64,000 nt of DNA from Corylus avellana (Eukaryota > Streptophyta > Magnoliopsida > Fagales > Betulaceae). This document shows positions 11,040 to 22,699 of the stretch, piece after piece. The DNA is taken from assembly GCF_901000735.1 (NCBI RefSeq), contig NC_081544.1, positions 17,613,980-17,677,979 of the forward strand. The letters are read 5' to 3'. Both the position numbers and the translations under genes were made by a program. Every line of letters begins with the position of its first letter. Positions within the stretch are counted from its first letter, which is position 1. The notes beneath the pieces were generated by a model. That model saw nothing but the letters and a program-made list of their open reading frames with translations. It was not told where the DNA came from and did not search any database.

Positions 11040-11550
11040 AGCAAGACTGGCCCATGTGATTGGTAAAGTGAAGTAGCCTTGGCCAATCACAATCCAAACA
11101 TTCTGTTCATCCCCTTGGTGCCCAAGTTTGTTAGTCAACACTTTTTCACTTTTTCCCGATCGTTGCCTTGGTCAAGAAGTGGTCATCTCAATTTCATCAC
11201 TCTTTGAGTTTAAACCTTGCCAAGCAAGGAGGAATATATCCCCATCATGGATTCATGGGGAGCAAAAGGTACGATCCCTCTCTTCTGTTTAGTTTCTTGT
11301 CAGTGTGGGGGAGCTCTATGACGTTAATTATATTATGATTGGTCCACATCATCAGAACTCTGTGACCTTTGCTCGTCAACGACATGAGAGACCGAGACTT
11401 GAAGGAATATAGTAAAAGAAATTCAGATTTAGGAAACGGGAATGACAAGTAACAACGTTGTGATTCTCTCAACTTATTTCCTAAGTTTAAGGGCTGCAGC
11501 ATGCTCGTCTATAGACAACATATATGAGCACTTGCTTCTTCCACAGCAGT
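11040..11550 (+). promoter_or_regulatory. RDR1 copy 1 promoter with W-box cores
   Basis: Upstream sequence shared with RDR1 copy 2 (about 32100-32470, inverted), copy 3 and, more diverged, copy 4 (61700-62440). It holds WRKY W-box cores at 11133-11138 (AGTCAA), 11170-11175 (GGTCAA) and 11375-11379 (GTCAA), all TTGAC on the minus strand, and a TATA-like ATATAT at 11520-11525 about 100 bp before the ATG. W-boxes fit the known salicylic-acid induction of RDR1; activity here is inference. Confidence 0.55.
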
Positions 11551-11620
11551 AGTGCTTTCCTTTCAGCTTTCAATCATTTTTTTCTTCCAAAGACAAGGTT
11601 GTCCTTACTTCTTACATAGC

Positions 11621-14600
11621 ATGGATATCAAAGCGTTACACTTTGGATATCTGATTTCAAAAGAAACATTTTCTGTGCTCTGGAAACCGGAAGAAGGTGT
11701 TTCTGTTGGGTTTGATTTGAGAAAGAGAAAGTGGTTCTTCTTTCTTTCTGATCTCTCTGAAGAATACAAGCTTGAAATCTCCTCCGACAGCATTTTGCAG
11801 ATTAAGCTACATCAACCACATGGCCAAGCTTCAAAGTTTCTTCTCATTCAGGTTTGTTGCTTACTTTCTAATAACATTACTTGTAACTTCCTCGGTGTAT
11901 GTTAACTTCGATTAAATTTAATTTTTTTCTATCAACTTAAATATTTAAGATAATTGGTAATTTAACATAGTATTAGAATCAAAAGTCCTAAGATTATGAA
12001 ACATTAAACTTAGAGTTTTATAATGTTAGTCCATCAATTTAGCCTCTCATTTAAATTAAATATTCTACGTGTTGGTATCACTTATTAAAAAGGAGTTTGA
12101 ACCCACTCATGAGAGAGAGTGTTAAACTAATGATTAAGTGATTAAATTTACTTCTTCCTATTAACTTAAGCTTTTATGATAACTGATAATTTAATAGTTT
12201 TCTTAACAGTTTATTCATGATTATCTCTTTTTTTTCTCATAATTGATTTTTAATCAAATTTAAACCATTAAAAAAATTACATATGCCATAGTGAATACTA
12301 CTTTAGTACATGTTTAGATGCAACCCCATAGAGTATGAGTCCAGATATTGACCAATTCCCTACCTAGAATTTTTAATTTTGGAGAAATATACTTTAACTT
12401 CTTAATTATTACCCATTTTATAATTATACCTCAAAACTTAAGAAAATGACATCGAAAGGCCCGTATATTACCATTACATGTCAAAATAGATATTTTTATA
12501 TTTTTCTTTCTAAAATACCCTTAAAGTTATTAATAAATAAATTAAGAATATATAAAAGTAATCATTTGAAAAAAAAAAAAAAATTAATGGGGGCTAATAT
12601 GAAAATGGCCAACCTTTTAAGTGTTTTAATGATTATTTTTTTAAAAAAAATTTAAAGATATTTTGAGTGAAAAAAATACAAAAGTATCTAATTTAACATG
12701 GAGTGATAATATGGTGGCCTAAAAAATGTTACTTTTATTCTTACATTTCTAAGTACATATTCTTTAAGTTGCAGTGAAAACCATTATTAAATTTTAAATA
12801 GATTATTATAAATTTTAAATTAACTAACACATAAAAAAAAAAAAAATTGTATATTTGGAAACCAAATAATAAAAATACGTGCAACATTTCATTTCCTCTT
12901 CTCTCCTAATAATAAGCCTCCTAGCTGGAAAGTGGAAACCTATACCCTAACTTTTAATGGGTAAAATATAATCTTTTTAGGGAAGAATATAAAAAACTCT
13001 TCAAACTAATATTCGTTTGCAATAGAGTCTTATAATGTTCAAAAGGTACTAAAGTGGCATATCAAACTATTAAAATGCATAAAAAAAAACCACTTATTTT
13101 TTATATTTCTATAATATCCCTATTCTTTTAACAAATAAAATAATAAAATAATTCTAAAAAAAAAAACCAAACAATTTTTTTTTTTTTTTTGAAAAAAAAG
13201 CAAATGGGCGAATAAATACAAAAAAAAAAAAATTGAAATAAATAAATAATTACTCATTGTAGTTGGCCTAAATTACAAATTACATCATGTCATATGAAAG
13301 TAAAATCAAAGTACTTAAAAAAATAAAAAAAAAAAACAATTTAATCCTTGGAATCAAATTCTGTTAAAAATTTGGTTTTATTCATCCATTGTTTTTTTTT
13401 TTTTTTTTACGATTATTTTATTATTTTATTTGTTAAAAGAATAAGGGTATTATAAGAATAAAAAAATAAGTAGTCTATTGTATACATTTTGATAGTTTTG
13501 ATAAGCTATTTTAATACCTTTTAAAATTGTGAGACTCTAAGACTATTAATTTAGGGAAGTTTTTTTTTATAATTTTTGCATGTTTTTTTTGTTGATCTAA
13601 AGTATTTCTCTTTTTTTAACCATCACCCTTTTAAACCCACTGGATAGCGAAATAATAAAAAAAATTAGACAAAAAAGCCCATTCTTTTCACACCTCACTC
13701 CCACAACGGAAAATACCAGAGAGGAAACCTCTGAACACTCTGGCTGTCTGTATTGAATATTGAAACAGGTAAGCTTCTATGCAGATATTTCGCTTTTTTT
13801 TTTTTTTTTTTTTTTTTGTAAGCATAAGATGTAATAGCTTCTCTGCAGAATTTCGCTTTTCTTTTTTTTGGGGGGGGGGGGTTACAGGATGATTGAATTT
13901 GGTTTTTCATGGAATATCTATTTTGTGAGTGTTGGTGTTGGTAGACATGTTCATGTAGAGTGAATCTATTAGCGTTGAAGTAGCTGCATAACAGATCTTG
14001 AAGGGGAATTTATCATTCAAAGAATCTGGAATATTTTAAAAAACCACTGAGATTATTGGCATGCATAGCATTTTTTTAATGCCCTGAAATGGAACCATTT
14101 TTTTTTTTTTTTTCAGAAATCGGCAATTTAATGTCATTGTAATCCCCAATATTACCTTAACTATCTGGTTTTTTTTTTTTTATATCGAAAAAATTACACT
14201 TAACTTCTTCAAGTTGATATTCATTTCTATAGCTTGTTGGTTTACCAATTTCATTAGATACTTGAATAAATTTCTGTTTTTCGCAATATCACATCTCTAC
14301 TTGTTCATGATCTCATGTCCACTTTGTGCAATTTCAGTTTCTTGAAATAATGTTTTTCATTGCTCTGTGACAGTGAAGTTTTTTTATCAATTTTTCTTAA
14401 CAAAATCTTTTTCAATTTCCAGTTGCTTGGTGCTCCTAAGATTCATAAGAAAGATGTCTCTTGTGCTCGTGGAGGTTACCAGTGGTTCCGGGAAGTTGAT
14501 TTCACTCCCTTTTGTGGCATTGGCCAATCTTCTGCTCTATGTTTGGAGCTTCCACTTGAGTGTCAGCTTCCAAAATTTCTGCTTTATGAAGAGAATGAAG

Positions 14601-17600
14601 GCCAATTTGTTCTGCAGGAAGGGTCTAATTTCTCCTGCAATTCAGGTCTTGTCCCCATTGTGAATCCACCCCCGGGCTTCAACTTGCCATATAAAATCTT
14701 GTTCAAGATCAACTCCTTAGTTCAGAATGGGTGTCTTCCTGGGCCAGCAATTGATATCAATTTTTGTCGGTTGGTCGATCCTACAAGAATAAAACTTGAG
14801 TATATAGAAAGTGCCTTGGACAAACTGTATCATTTAAAAGACTGCTGCTATGAGCCTGTAAGGTGGCTTAGTGAGCAGTATAAAAGATACGCCACGGATG
14901 GGCGACTTCCAACACCTCCTGCAATATCTTTAGATGACGGGTTGGTATATGTACACAGGGTTCAAATAACTCCTTCTAAAGTATATTTCCGTGGTCCAGA
15001 GGTGAGTCTCTCCAATCGCATCTTGCGCAATTATCCTGAAGATATTGATAATTTTCTTCGCGTTTCTTTTGTCGATGAGGACTTGGATAAACTGCACTCG
15101 ACAGTTTTATCTCCTCGAGCATCTTCTGCGAATGAGGACGACAAGCGCACTAGCATTTATGAGAGGATACTGTCCACTCTAAGAAACGGCATAGTTATTG
15201 GTGATAAGAAGTTTGAGTTTCTTGCCTTTTCAAACAGTCAATTACGCGAAAATTCTCTTTGGATGTTTGCTTCAAGAACTGGTCTTACTGCAGCAGACAT
15301 CAGAGAGTGGATGGGTGATTTTCGTGAAATAAGGAATGTCGCAAAATATGCTGCCAGACTTGGTCAATCGTTTAGCTCCTCCAGGAAAACTATGCACGTT
15401 GGTAGGCACGAAATTGAGATGATTCCTGATGTAGAAGCTAAAAGATCTGGAATCACATATTGTTTCTTCTCTGATGGCATAGGGAAGATATCTGCAGAAT
15501 TGGCTCGCGAAGTGGCTTCAAAATGTGGCTGCAGAAATTCTGTTCCATCTGCATTTCAGATTCGATACGGTGGGTTTAAAGGTGTTGTTGCTGTTGATCC
15601 AACATCATCGATTAAGCTGTCACTGAGAAAGAGCATGTGCAAGTACAATTCACAGAATACTACCCTGGATGTTTTGACATGGAGCAAGTATCAACCTTGT
15701 TTTCTTAATCACCAAATTATCACTCTTTTATCTTACCTCGGGGTTAAGGATAAAGTTTTCATAAAGAAGCAAAGGGAGACAATAGATCAACTGAATGCTA
15801 TATTAACAGATTCGTTGATCGCACGGGAGGCACTGGAGTTTATGTTCCCAGGAGAGATACCAACCATGCTAAAGGAAATGCTAGCTGCTGGTTACAAGCC
15901 AAATGAAGAACCATTTCTTTTTATGATGCTACAAGTATTACGTGCATCTACATTGATGGACTTGCGGTACAAATCAAGGATATATATTCCAAATGGAAGA
16001 TCTATGATGGGATGTCTTGATGAAACCGGGACATTGGAGTATGGTCAAATATTTGTGCAGATTTCTCGTTTTAGTAAGCAGCTCGGTAGCAATTCCTCGC
16101 TCAAGTTCAGTCCCAGCAGTTCAGACCCAAATAATTATATTTTTGAGGGCAACGTAGTTGTTGCTAAAAACCCTTGTCTCTATCCAGGAGATGTGCGTGT
16201 TCTAAGGGCTGTTAATGTGCCAGCTTTGCAGCACATGGGTGATTGTGTTGTTTTTCCGCAAAAAGGACCGAGGTAAGACTGATATCCCATAATAGATACT
16301 TCTAAAATCCTATTAATATGTGCACACACACCCTCAAAGGCATAAACATACACCGACAAATTGTGTTTACACATAATTGTAGAGCAGCATAAAATTCAGC
16401 ATTTATGCATACTTGACCCCCTTGCAGACATACGCTTATTGGAAAGTTGCATACAACATTCTCTAGTTATACATTGTTGACTAACTTAGTCTAATAATTG
16501 CATTGTCAGACCTCACCCAAATGAATGTTCGGGGAGTGATTTGGATGGAGATACATACTTTGTCTGTTGGGACCCTGCTCTTATTCCTTCTCAACAAATT
16601 AAACCAATGGATTACAGCCCAGCACCAACTGTGCTAGTCGATCATGATGTTACAATAGAGGTACTACTCAATCACATTTTTGATTTGTCAAGCATCAATA
16701 TCATGAGTCCTAATATGTAAGGCATTCATAAGAAACTTTTTAATGTGTTGGACCCTTGAAATGTGCTTTTGCTCCCATTAAATTTTTAATTAATAGTATT
16801 TTTTCTTTCTAAGATTATCATTTCTCTTCCATATGTATCCATCCTGTTTGCATCAATTCCTTCTATACCATTCATGCTAAAGCGTGTTAGTTCTGTGCTA
16901 CAGGAAGTTCAAGACTATTTCCCCAAGTACATGGTCAATGACAATTTAGGAATCATTGATAATGCCCACAAGGTCTTTGCAGATATGGAGCCTCGTAAGG
17001 CAATGAGTGGTAAATGCATTAAGCTTGCAAAGCTACACTCAATTGCTGTTGACTGCCCAAAGAGTGGTGTGGTAGTCGAAGTACCATTTAATCTGCGCCC
17101 CAAAATATATCCAGATTTCATGGAAAAGCCTGATAAACGCACCTATGAATCACAATCTGTGATCGGAAAGCTTTTTCGAGAAGTGATAGACATTGCATCT
17201 TGCACTAGCCCTATAAATCCCTTCACCCGAGAAGTAGCAGAGCAATGTTATGATTCCGACATGGAAGTAGATGGCTTTGAGGACTACATCAGTGATGCTT
17301 TCGATTACAAAAATGAATATGATTCCAAGTTGGGAAATTTAATGGACTATTATGGGATCGAAGCAGAAGCTGAAATACTCAATGGCAACATCTTAAAAAT
17401 GTCAAAATGTTTCAGTAAGAGGAGGGATATGGAAGCAATTAATTATGCGGTGAAGTCCTTGAGAAAGGAAGCTAGGACCTGGTTCAACAAGGGTTTTAGT
17501 GACTCAGATTCTGACTCTGATGTTGTATATGCAAAAGCTTCAGCCTGGTATCATGTTACCTATCATTATAGGTATTGGGGTCCCTACAATGAGGGAATGC

Positions 17601-17722
17601 ACCGAGCTCATTTCCTTAGTTTTCCATGGTGCATTGGAGACAAGCTGATCCAGATCAAGAGGAAGGCTTCACGTATGTCATTTCTGGAGCATCATTTCAG
17701 CCATGGATTGAATTTGGATTGA
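11621..17722 (+). CDS. RDR1: RNA-dependent RNA polymerase 1-like (RDR1), copy 1, apparently functional
   Basis: Gene model join(11621..11851, 14423..16272, 16510..16660, 16904..17722), about 1016 aa. All introns are GT-AG and phases agree (0, 2, 0). RDR1 copies single-stranded RNA into dsRNA that feeds Dicer-like enzymes in antiviral silencing. Exon 1 gives the RDR1-specific region ending FLLIQ. Exon 2 carries the first part of the RdRP domain (DGIGK at residues 428-432, MMGCLDET at 605-612). Exon 3 holds the catalytic DLDGD at residues 704-708 (16538-16552), which binds the metal ions. Exon 4 has the C-terminal region with a Ser-Asp run near 943 and the conserved WYHVTYH...FPWC block. Typical plant RDR1 is about 1100-1130 aa; the missing ~100 residues are the N-terminal RRM-like domain, not found upstream. 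The ATG is the first in the conserved block and follows a TATA-like box. Confidence 0.88.
11852..14422 (+). other. RDR1 copy 1 intron 1, enlarged by inserted repeats
   Basis: 2571 bp against 249 bp for the same intron in copy 2. Homology to the copy 2 intron resumes near 14216 (around CATTTCTATAGCTTGTTGG), so roughly 2.2 kb was gained. It is AT-rich with many poly-A/T runs and contains the foldback element at 12985-13575. Confidence 0.75.
12985..13575. mobile_element. Foldback/MITE element with ~190-bp inverted repeats in RDR1 intron 1
   Basis: The sequence from about 12985 to 13160 recurs in reverse complement at about 13405-13575 (shared blocks such as TTCTTTTAACAAATAAAATA and the reverse of it), separated by an A/T-rich loop. 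No coding capacity. The inner end of its left arm coincides with the point where the inverted duplicate (A') is cut by the N gap at 45132. Confidence 0.7.
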
Positions 17723-18277
17723 GAAGTTTAGCATTGCATTTCAAAAACGCTATAGTCTCAGTAAACTGAGTATGTGATCATGAAAACAGTTAGATGTGGC
17801 TTTCATTTTACATTTGCTTACTATCATTAGTATATGTTTGACCTAGATATATATGCTCCAGCTGATGTTTGGGGCCAGAATACGTTGTAATTTCTGTTTT
17901 ATAATAGATGCGTGGTTTGTATTCTTCAACATAGAGCTCTATCTATTATCTTCTGCTTGCTAAAATCTGGTTCCTGAATTTTTGTCAGCATGCCATTTAG
18001 ATGCTTTTGTAACAGTTGATCTCTTTGGATTCTTAGTTTTATTTTTAGGGATAAAATGTTGTTGACACTCTTTAGTATGTTTCAGACTGATTGTTTTGTA
18101 ATTAATTCCTCTCTTTTATCTCTTTTGCACTAGTCAAAAATAATTTGTCTGTGAATTTTAGTACAGCATATATAGAAGTTATCATTTTTTCACATAGGTT
18201 GCATAATTTTCACTCTCAAAATTCTTTTTGAGCTCTTGCGGCTACGCAATTTTGTCTCCTTGTTCTTGTTCTTGATA
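17723..18277 (+). other. RDR1 copy 1 3' flank
   Basis: Follows the TGA stop of RDR1. AT-rich and probably includes the 3' UTR; no clear polyadenylation signal could be singled out. No other gene seen. Confidence 0.4.
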
Positions 18278-18520
18278 CTACAAAAAAATAATTTTTTCTT
18301 GATTGGAAATTTCTAACGTTTTATAGTGTCCGACACGTCAGAAAAAAATTTCTGACGTGTCGTTTCTGACGCGCGTTGATTGTCAGAAGCATAGGTGTTA
18401 GTAAAAAAAATTTCCTGACGTGCCAGTGGGTAGAATGTCAGAATTTCCTAATGTTCTACTGTCTCCCACGTCAGAAAATTAAAAAATTAATTTTTCTTTT
18501 TTAAAATTTTTTTTGGAATT
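18278..18520 (+). mobile_element. CACTA-like terminal fragment with CTGACGTG palindromes
   Basis: Begins at TACTACAAAAAAATA, close to the CACTA terminus, followed by repeated TGACGTG/CACGTCA motifs. A perfect 14-bp inverted repeat lies at 18331-18344 and 18349-18362 with a 4-base loop. This looks like the subterminal transposase-binding region of a non-autonomous element. The other end was not identified. Confidence 0.45.
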
Positions 18521-18600
18521 TTTTTTTCAATTAAAAAATTTATTAATTTAAATTAATTTTCAATTAAATTATTATTATTTTTTTTGGAATTCCTCTGCAC

Positions 18601-18628
18601 GGCAGCTCCCTCACGCGAGGGAGCTGCC
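18601..18628. repeat. 12-bp perfect hairpin GGCAGCTCCCTC/GAGGGAGCTGCC
   Basis: Two 12-base arms separated by ACGC. It overlaps the start of the 72-bp tandem repeat. Confidence 0.75.
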
Positions 18629-18757
18629 ATGCAGAGAAATGTGTTTCTCTCAGATCTGCACCATGGCCACTCCCTCTCTTCTTTTCGCGAGGGAGCTGCC
18701 GTGCAGAGAAATGTGTTTCTCTCAGATCTGCACCATGGCCACTCCCTCTCTTCTTTT
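18614..18757 (+). repeat. Tandem duplication, 72-bp unit x2
   Basis: Units at 18614-18685 and 18686-18757 are almost identical (one A/G difference seen) and begin CGCGAGGGAGCTGCC. Short ORFs on both strands here come from the repeat and are not called genes. Confidence 0.85.
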
Positions 18758-19346
18758 CTCAATTTTCTCTCTCCCTCTTCTTTTCTCATTTGATATGTTT
18801 CATCTCTTTCTCAATTTGGGATTTTTTTTTTTTTTTAAATGTTTGAAGTCACCATATTTGGCAATCTTGCAAGGAGCGGCTCAATCAGCCACTCCTTCCT
18901 TTTCCTTTTTAGATTTTAATTTTTTTAATTTAGGGTGACACATCATTTATGAATCAACTTTTGAAAAATAAATTTGAGATGTGAAGCATTCTCTTAATAA
19001 AATAAATAATTATTATTTTGATATGATGTAGCAAAAATGCTAACGTAGATTTACGAATGTCACTTTATTGGACGAAAAATACACAATGACTCATTTCATA
19101 TCTGCGACAAAGCTAAGCAGTGAGTCAATTGTTTAAACCTCATGGGGTGGGTGATCACAAACACACGTTTATTAAAAAAATTATTATACATTTACCCTTT
19201 TCTTTTTGACGTCTGATCCACTTCATTTGCATTGGAATTTCTTCCAATCATATATCAAAGAAAAAGAATATTGATGTCACCTTGATGGATCTGATCCTAA
19301 ACCCTACTGATATTACCAATTTTTCTTAGTGGGAAAGTAAATGACG
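18758..19346. other. Intergenic AT-rich, no recognised feature
   Basis: Contains pyrimidine-rich and poly-T runs. No coding sequence or element boundary recognised. Confidence 0.4.
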
Positions 19347-19629
19347 CTCGTAATGTTTTCAGAGTAGATAATAGATGGGGTATGATCCTAAACCTACTGA
19401 TGCGTGGTTTTTAAGAAAGTGAAGTTAAACATTTTTAATGTTTTGAGTACAACAAAAGAAAGAGAGGTTTTATCAAGACAAGAAGGTTCACATCACACAC
19501 TATTTTGGTTGAGTTTTTACTTACGATGCAGTAGACTCATAGTTCCACCTTTAAAAATATTGTTTTATAGAAAGTGAGCACATTGATACAAAGGACAAGC
19601 ATCCGGAGTAATAGTCAGTAGACTCATAG

Positions 19630-19901
19630 GCTTTGTTTGGTAATGGGGATGAGGTTGACCCAAATACTGTTTATCACCATTTCCCAAAAAAATCAACATC
19701 AAAACATCCTAACTTTTTTACTTTTAATATCAAATCATTCACTTTTTATTATTATTCAAATAAAAAAATCACTACAAAACAAAACTTTTTTACTTTTCCA
19801 TACCACTTTTTCATTTTTTTTATACCAAACATTTTTACTTTTTTTTCACATCAATCTACATCAACTACAGTGTTTAGGCCATCCCATTTGCCAAACACCC
19901 C
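19630..19901 (+). mobile_element. MITE-like insertion specific to D1
   Basis: Ends GCTTTGTTTGGTAATGGG and CCATTTGCCAAACACCC form imperfect terminal inverted repeats. CATAG flanks both sides. It lies between two copies of an about 80-bp sequence containing ATAGTTCCACCTTTAAAA (near 19540 and 19905); D2 has only one copy and no insertion. Confidence 0.55.
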
Positions 19902-20581
19902 ATAGTTCCACCTTTAAAATATTGTTTTATAGAAAGTGAGCAAATTGATGCAAAGGACAAGTATCCGAAGTAATTGTCAGGTGAGAGTTTCGAGGGTATT
20001 TTGAATCATAAAAGAAGAAGCATTTATAGCTGTTTTTCCATTGAGTTTAGTGTCAAGGCATAGTTAGTAATGCCACAAGGTATTTATAAATACATAAATG
20101 TCACGGGGCATTACAAGATGGTATGAAAATAAATCGACTTTGAGTCGAATGAGAAGACGAGAAAATTCCCAGATGCCACCACCCAACCTTTGGAGGCAGT
20201 GGCGAGCTGAGGTTATTCCTTTAGGGAATTCATCAATCATCTGCCCTACATTCGAAGGGAACTTATAATGTAATATCCAAAATAGTTAACTTTCTTGTTT
20301 GGATAAAATATAAGGTTCATTTTAACGATATTACCACATCATCAGCCGCATTAGTAGGTTACACAGCATGCCATGTCACACCAAACATGCCACATCAGGT
20401 GCTAGTGTTGGGTCTCAATCGGGTCTTGCTGGAATCTGTTGATTTGAGAATGAGATGCTCAAACTCAAAAAATAGTTTGCAGTTTTCAAAAATAGAAACT
20501 ATTTTTCAAAAATTAAAAAAGAATTTTTGGTCAAATGAAAATTTTTTTCCGTTGACTATTAAAACATGTGTTGTATTCTAA

Positions 20582-20797
20582 TTGGTTACTCTTTTGAGAA
20601 TGGTTCATGACGTGGCGCAGCTGCTAGCCACAATTACCACTTATTTACTAATTGCCATGGCCAATGCTCGAGGACCTGAGCTGCAAGCTATTGAGCGAGG
20701 TTGTTCGCCTAAAGACTTCTGCAACCACCATTTCCCTTCCTTTGATGGTACCAGAGGGTACTTAAGCGTGGAGAATTGGCTGGATTATATTGAATAA
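20582..20797 (+). pseudogene. Ty3/gypsy gag fragment
   Basis: 71 codons ending in a gag-like block (ERGCSPKDFCNHHFPSFDGT ... ENWLDYIE). An in-frame TAA then interrupts it, and the gag-like reading LLEATRCTEDQKAS continues in the same frame. No upstream or downstream pol follows. The D2 copy (36647-36922) has lost the block around ENWLDYIE by a short deletion. Confidence 0.6.
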
Positions 20798-22699
20798 CTA
20801 CTAGAAGCCACCAGGTGCACTGAGGATCAAAAAGCATCACAAAAGATCGAATTCCAAACAAATCTTGTTGTATAAATACAGCAACACTGTTTGAATGCAA
20901 AATTCAATCAATATCATAAAATGTTAACAACATGTTTTGGGTCTCTGAACAATTTTTGAGTCGCTGGAACAAACCCGAACAGCAACACTAGAAAAACAGA
21001 AAAAACACAGCTTTCTTTAAACTACTATCTTCACCATGTTTTCTATAACCGGGGGTTTAATACCACTTGTTGAGAATATGAGTGAAAAAATATGATTGTG
21101 GAGCAGAAAATAAAAATTCTCAATCCATGATTGAACTTTATGAAGAAAGTGTGAAGAAAAATGCTATTTTAAATAAAGAATAAGAACACCTACTTGGTAT
21201 TTTAGCCACTCCTTGGCAATTGAGCAAAATCTTCTTGCTCCTCCAATGAGAATATTCGCGTGTAGCCTCAGAGATCTCAAAACCTTCAAGTCTTTTCACC
21301 AATGACTAAGAATAACAAAAAGTGTGGGTTCTTATCTTGCTCTTGAAAACTTTTTTAACTTATTCTTGAAAATACTTAAGAATACACAATTCTTAGTAAA
21401 TACTAAAGAACTGGACTGATGGTCTTTTTTGAGATAGCTACAGGCTTCTATTTGTATTGTAAAAACACAAGGATCGTGTTCTACTCTTAAAAACAACAAA
21501 CACAATTAATTAATAAAGCAATAAATATTAAATATTAAACATTGGAAAATAAATCAACACAACCATAACACAGAAACTTGGTTACAGAGTGGAAACTGTT
21601 TTCAACGAATCAAAAAATTAAACCACTCTAGGGCAGTTAAACTCAAGAAATCACTATATGAAGAACCATATTGCAGACAGTAAAAAATATTCACAAACTC
21701 TTGCACGTTTCTAAACTCTATAAGATAATTAGCTCTCAGCTTGCCTCCTAGTTGATTATCTTCATGTAGTGAATCTCTTTACCGACCCTCTCGTATACTT
21801 CTTTGCGACTGAAGATTGAAAGGTTGTAGATGGTGGAACAATTAACACGTCAAGAGAGGGATACCACAAAGCTTTCTCAATGTTCTCTCTTGGAACCAAC
21901 AATTGAGAAAAAATTTTAGAAAGTTTGAAAAAATTCAAAAAGTCTGAAATGAATAGTAACAAAAGAGATAATTTATAGCAAAAGATTTTACAATCATCTC
22001 GTCTTAACGAGATTCAAGTCACAATAAGATAGAAATAACAAAAAATCTCGAATATGATATTCTAAGAATTTAACGTCTTAACGGGAAATGAATCGGGTTA
22101 TAATCGCAATGCTTCCAAATCTAGCTTTGACCAGTCTGGTAGAGTTACTGACAATTACCCCAATATAGCTAACTAGTAGCTAACTAGGAAACCGTCACTC
22201 TAAGCATAATCAGAGTTAATGCATAAGAATGTGAAATAAATATGAGAAATTTGATAACCATAAAGGAAGGAAGCATATATTATCCTCGAAATATAGAAAT
22301 AGAGCAACTAGTGGAAATAATAATCTGATCAAACCTAGTAACAACATGTAGATCTCTGTCTTAAGCAATTCTGTAGTGGCAACCTCGCCACTCCCCTCTT
22401 CCTAGAAAGAGGTTTCCTACAAGATGTAATAATTGTATAAGTCTAGCGACTTAGTAAGTAAACCTTACAGTTGGGTACCACAAGTTAGTTATCATTGAGC
22501 AGAAATAAACGTGCAATTGATAAAGATTTGAAAGAGGTATTGTCTCTGTTAATACAGCATGAAAATATCATTTGATAGAAAGAAATGGGTGTACTTCTAG
22601 CGGCAATCACCTAAATGTTTTAAGGCAGAAAAGTAATGCTTTAATACGACATAATTATCATATATGGTTTACTCAAGATATTACCCATTCTCAACATAG
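20798..22699 (-). other. Possible LTR of a Ty1/copia-like element, no coding sequence
   Basis: Near 21060 the sequence TTTAATACCACTTGTTGAGAA resembles, on the minus strand, a CA-ended LTR followed by a degenerate TGGTAT primer-binding site. If right, an LTR extends from about 21074 rightward. No gag or pol is adjacent. Present also in D2. Confidence 0.3.

Larger units (their letters stand above)
1..13150 (+). repeat. Segment A: left arm of a large inverted duplication
   Basis: Corresponds base for base, with scattered differences, to the reverse complement of 45133-58260. It includes the same retrotransposon at the same target site, the same nested LTR fragments and CACTA-like element, the RDR1 promoter, exon 1 and part of intron 1. 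The visible homology stops at about 13150 because the partner is cut by an N gap. Segment A also continues left of the window. Confidence 0.93.

Noticed and set aside
18553..18938. Three overlapping ORFs of 69-99 codons
   Set aside because: Created by the 72-bp tandem repeat and poly-T runs; no protein motif.
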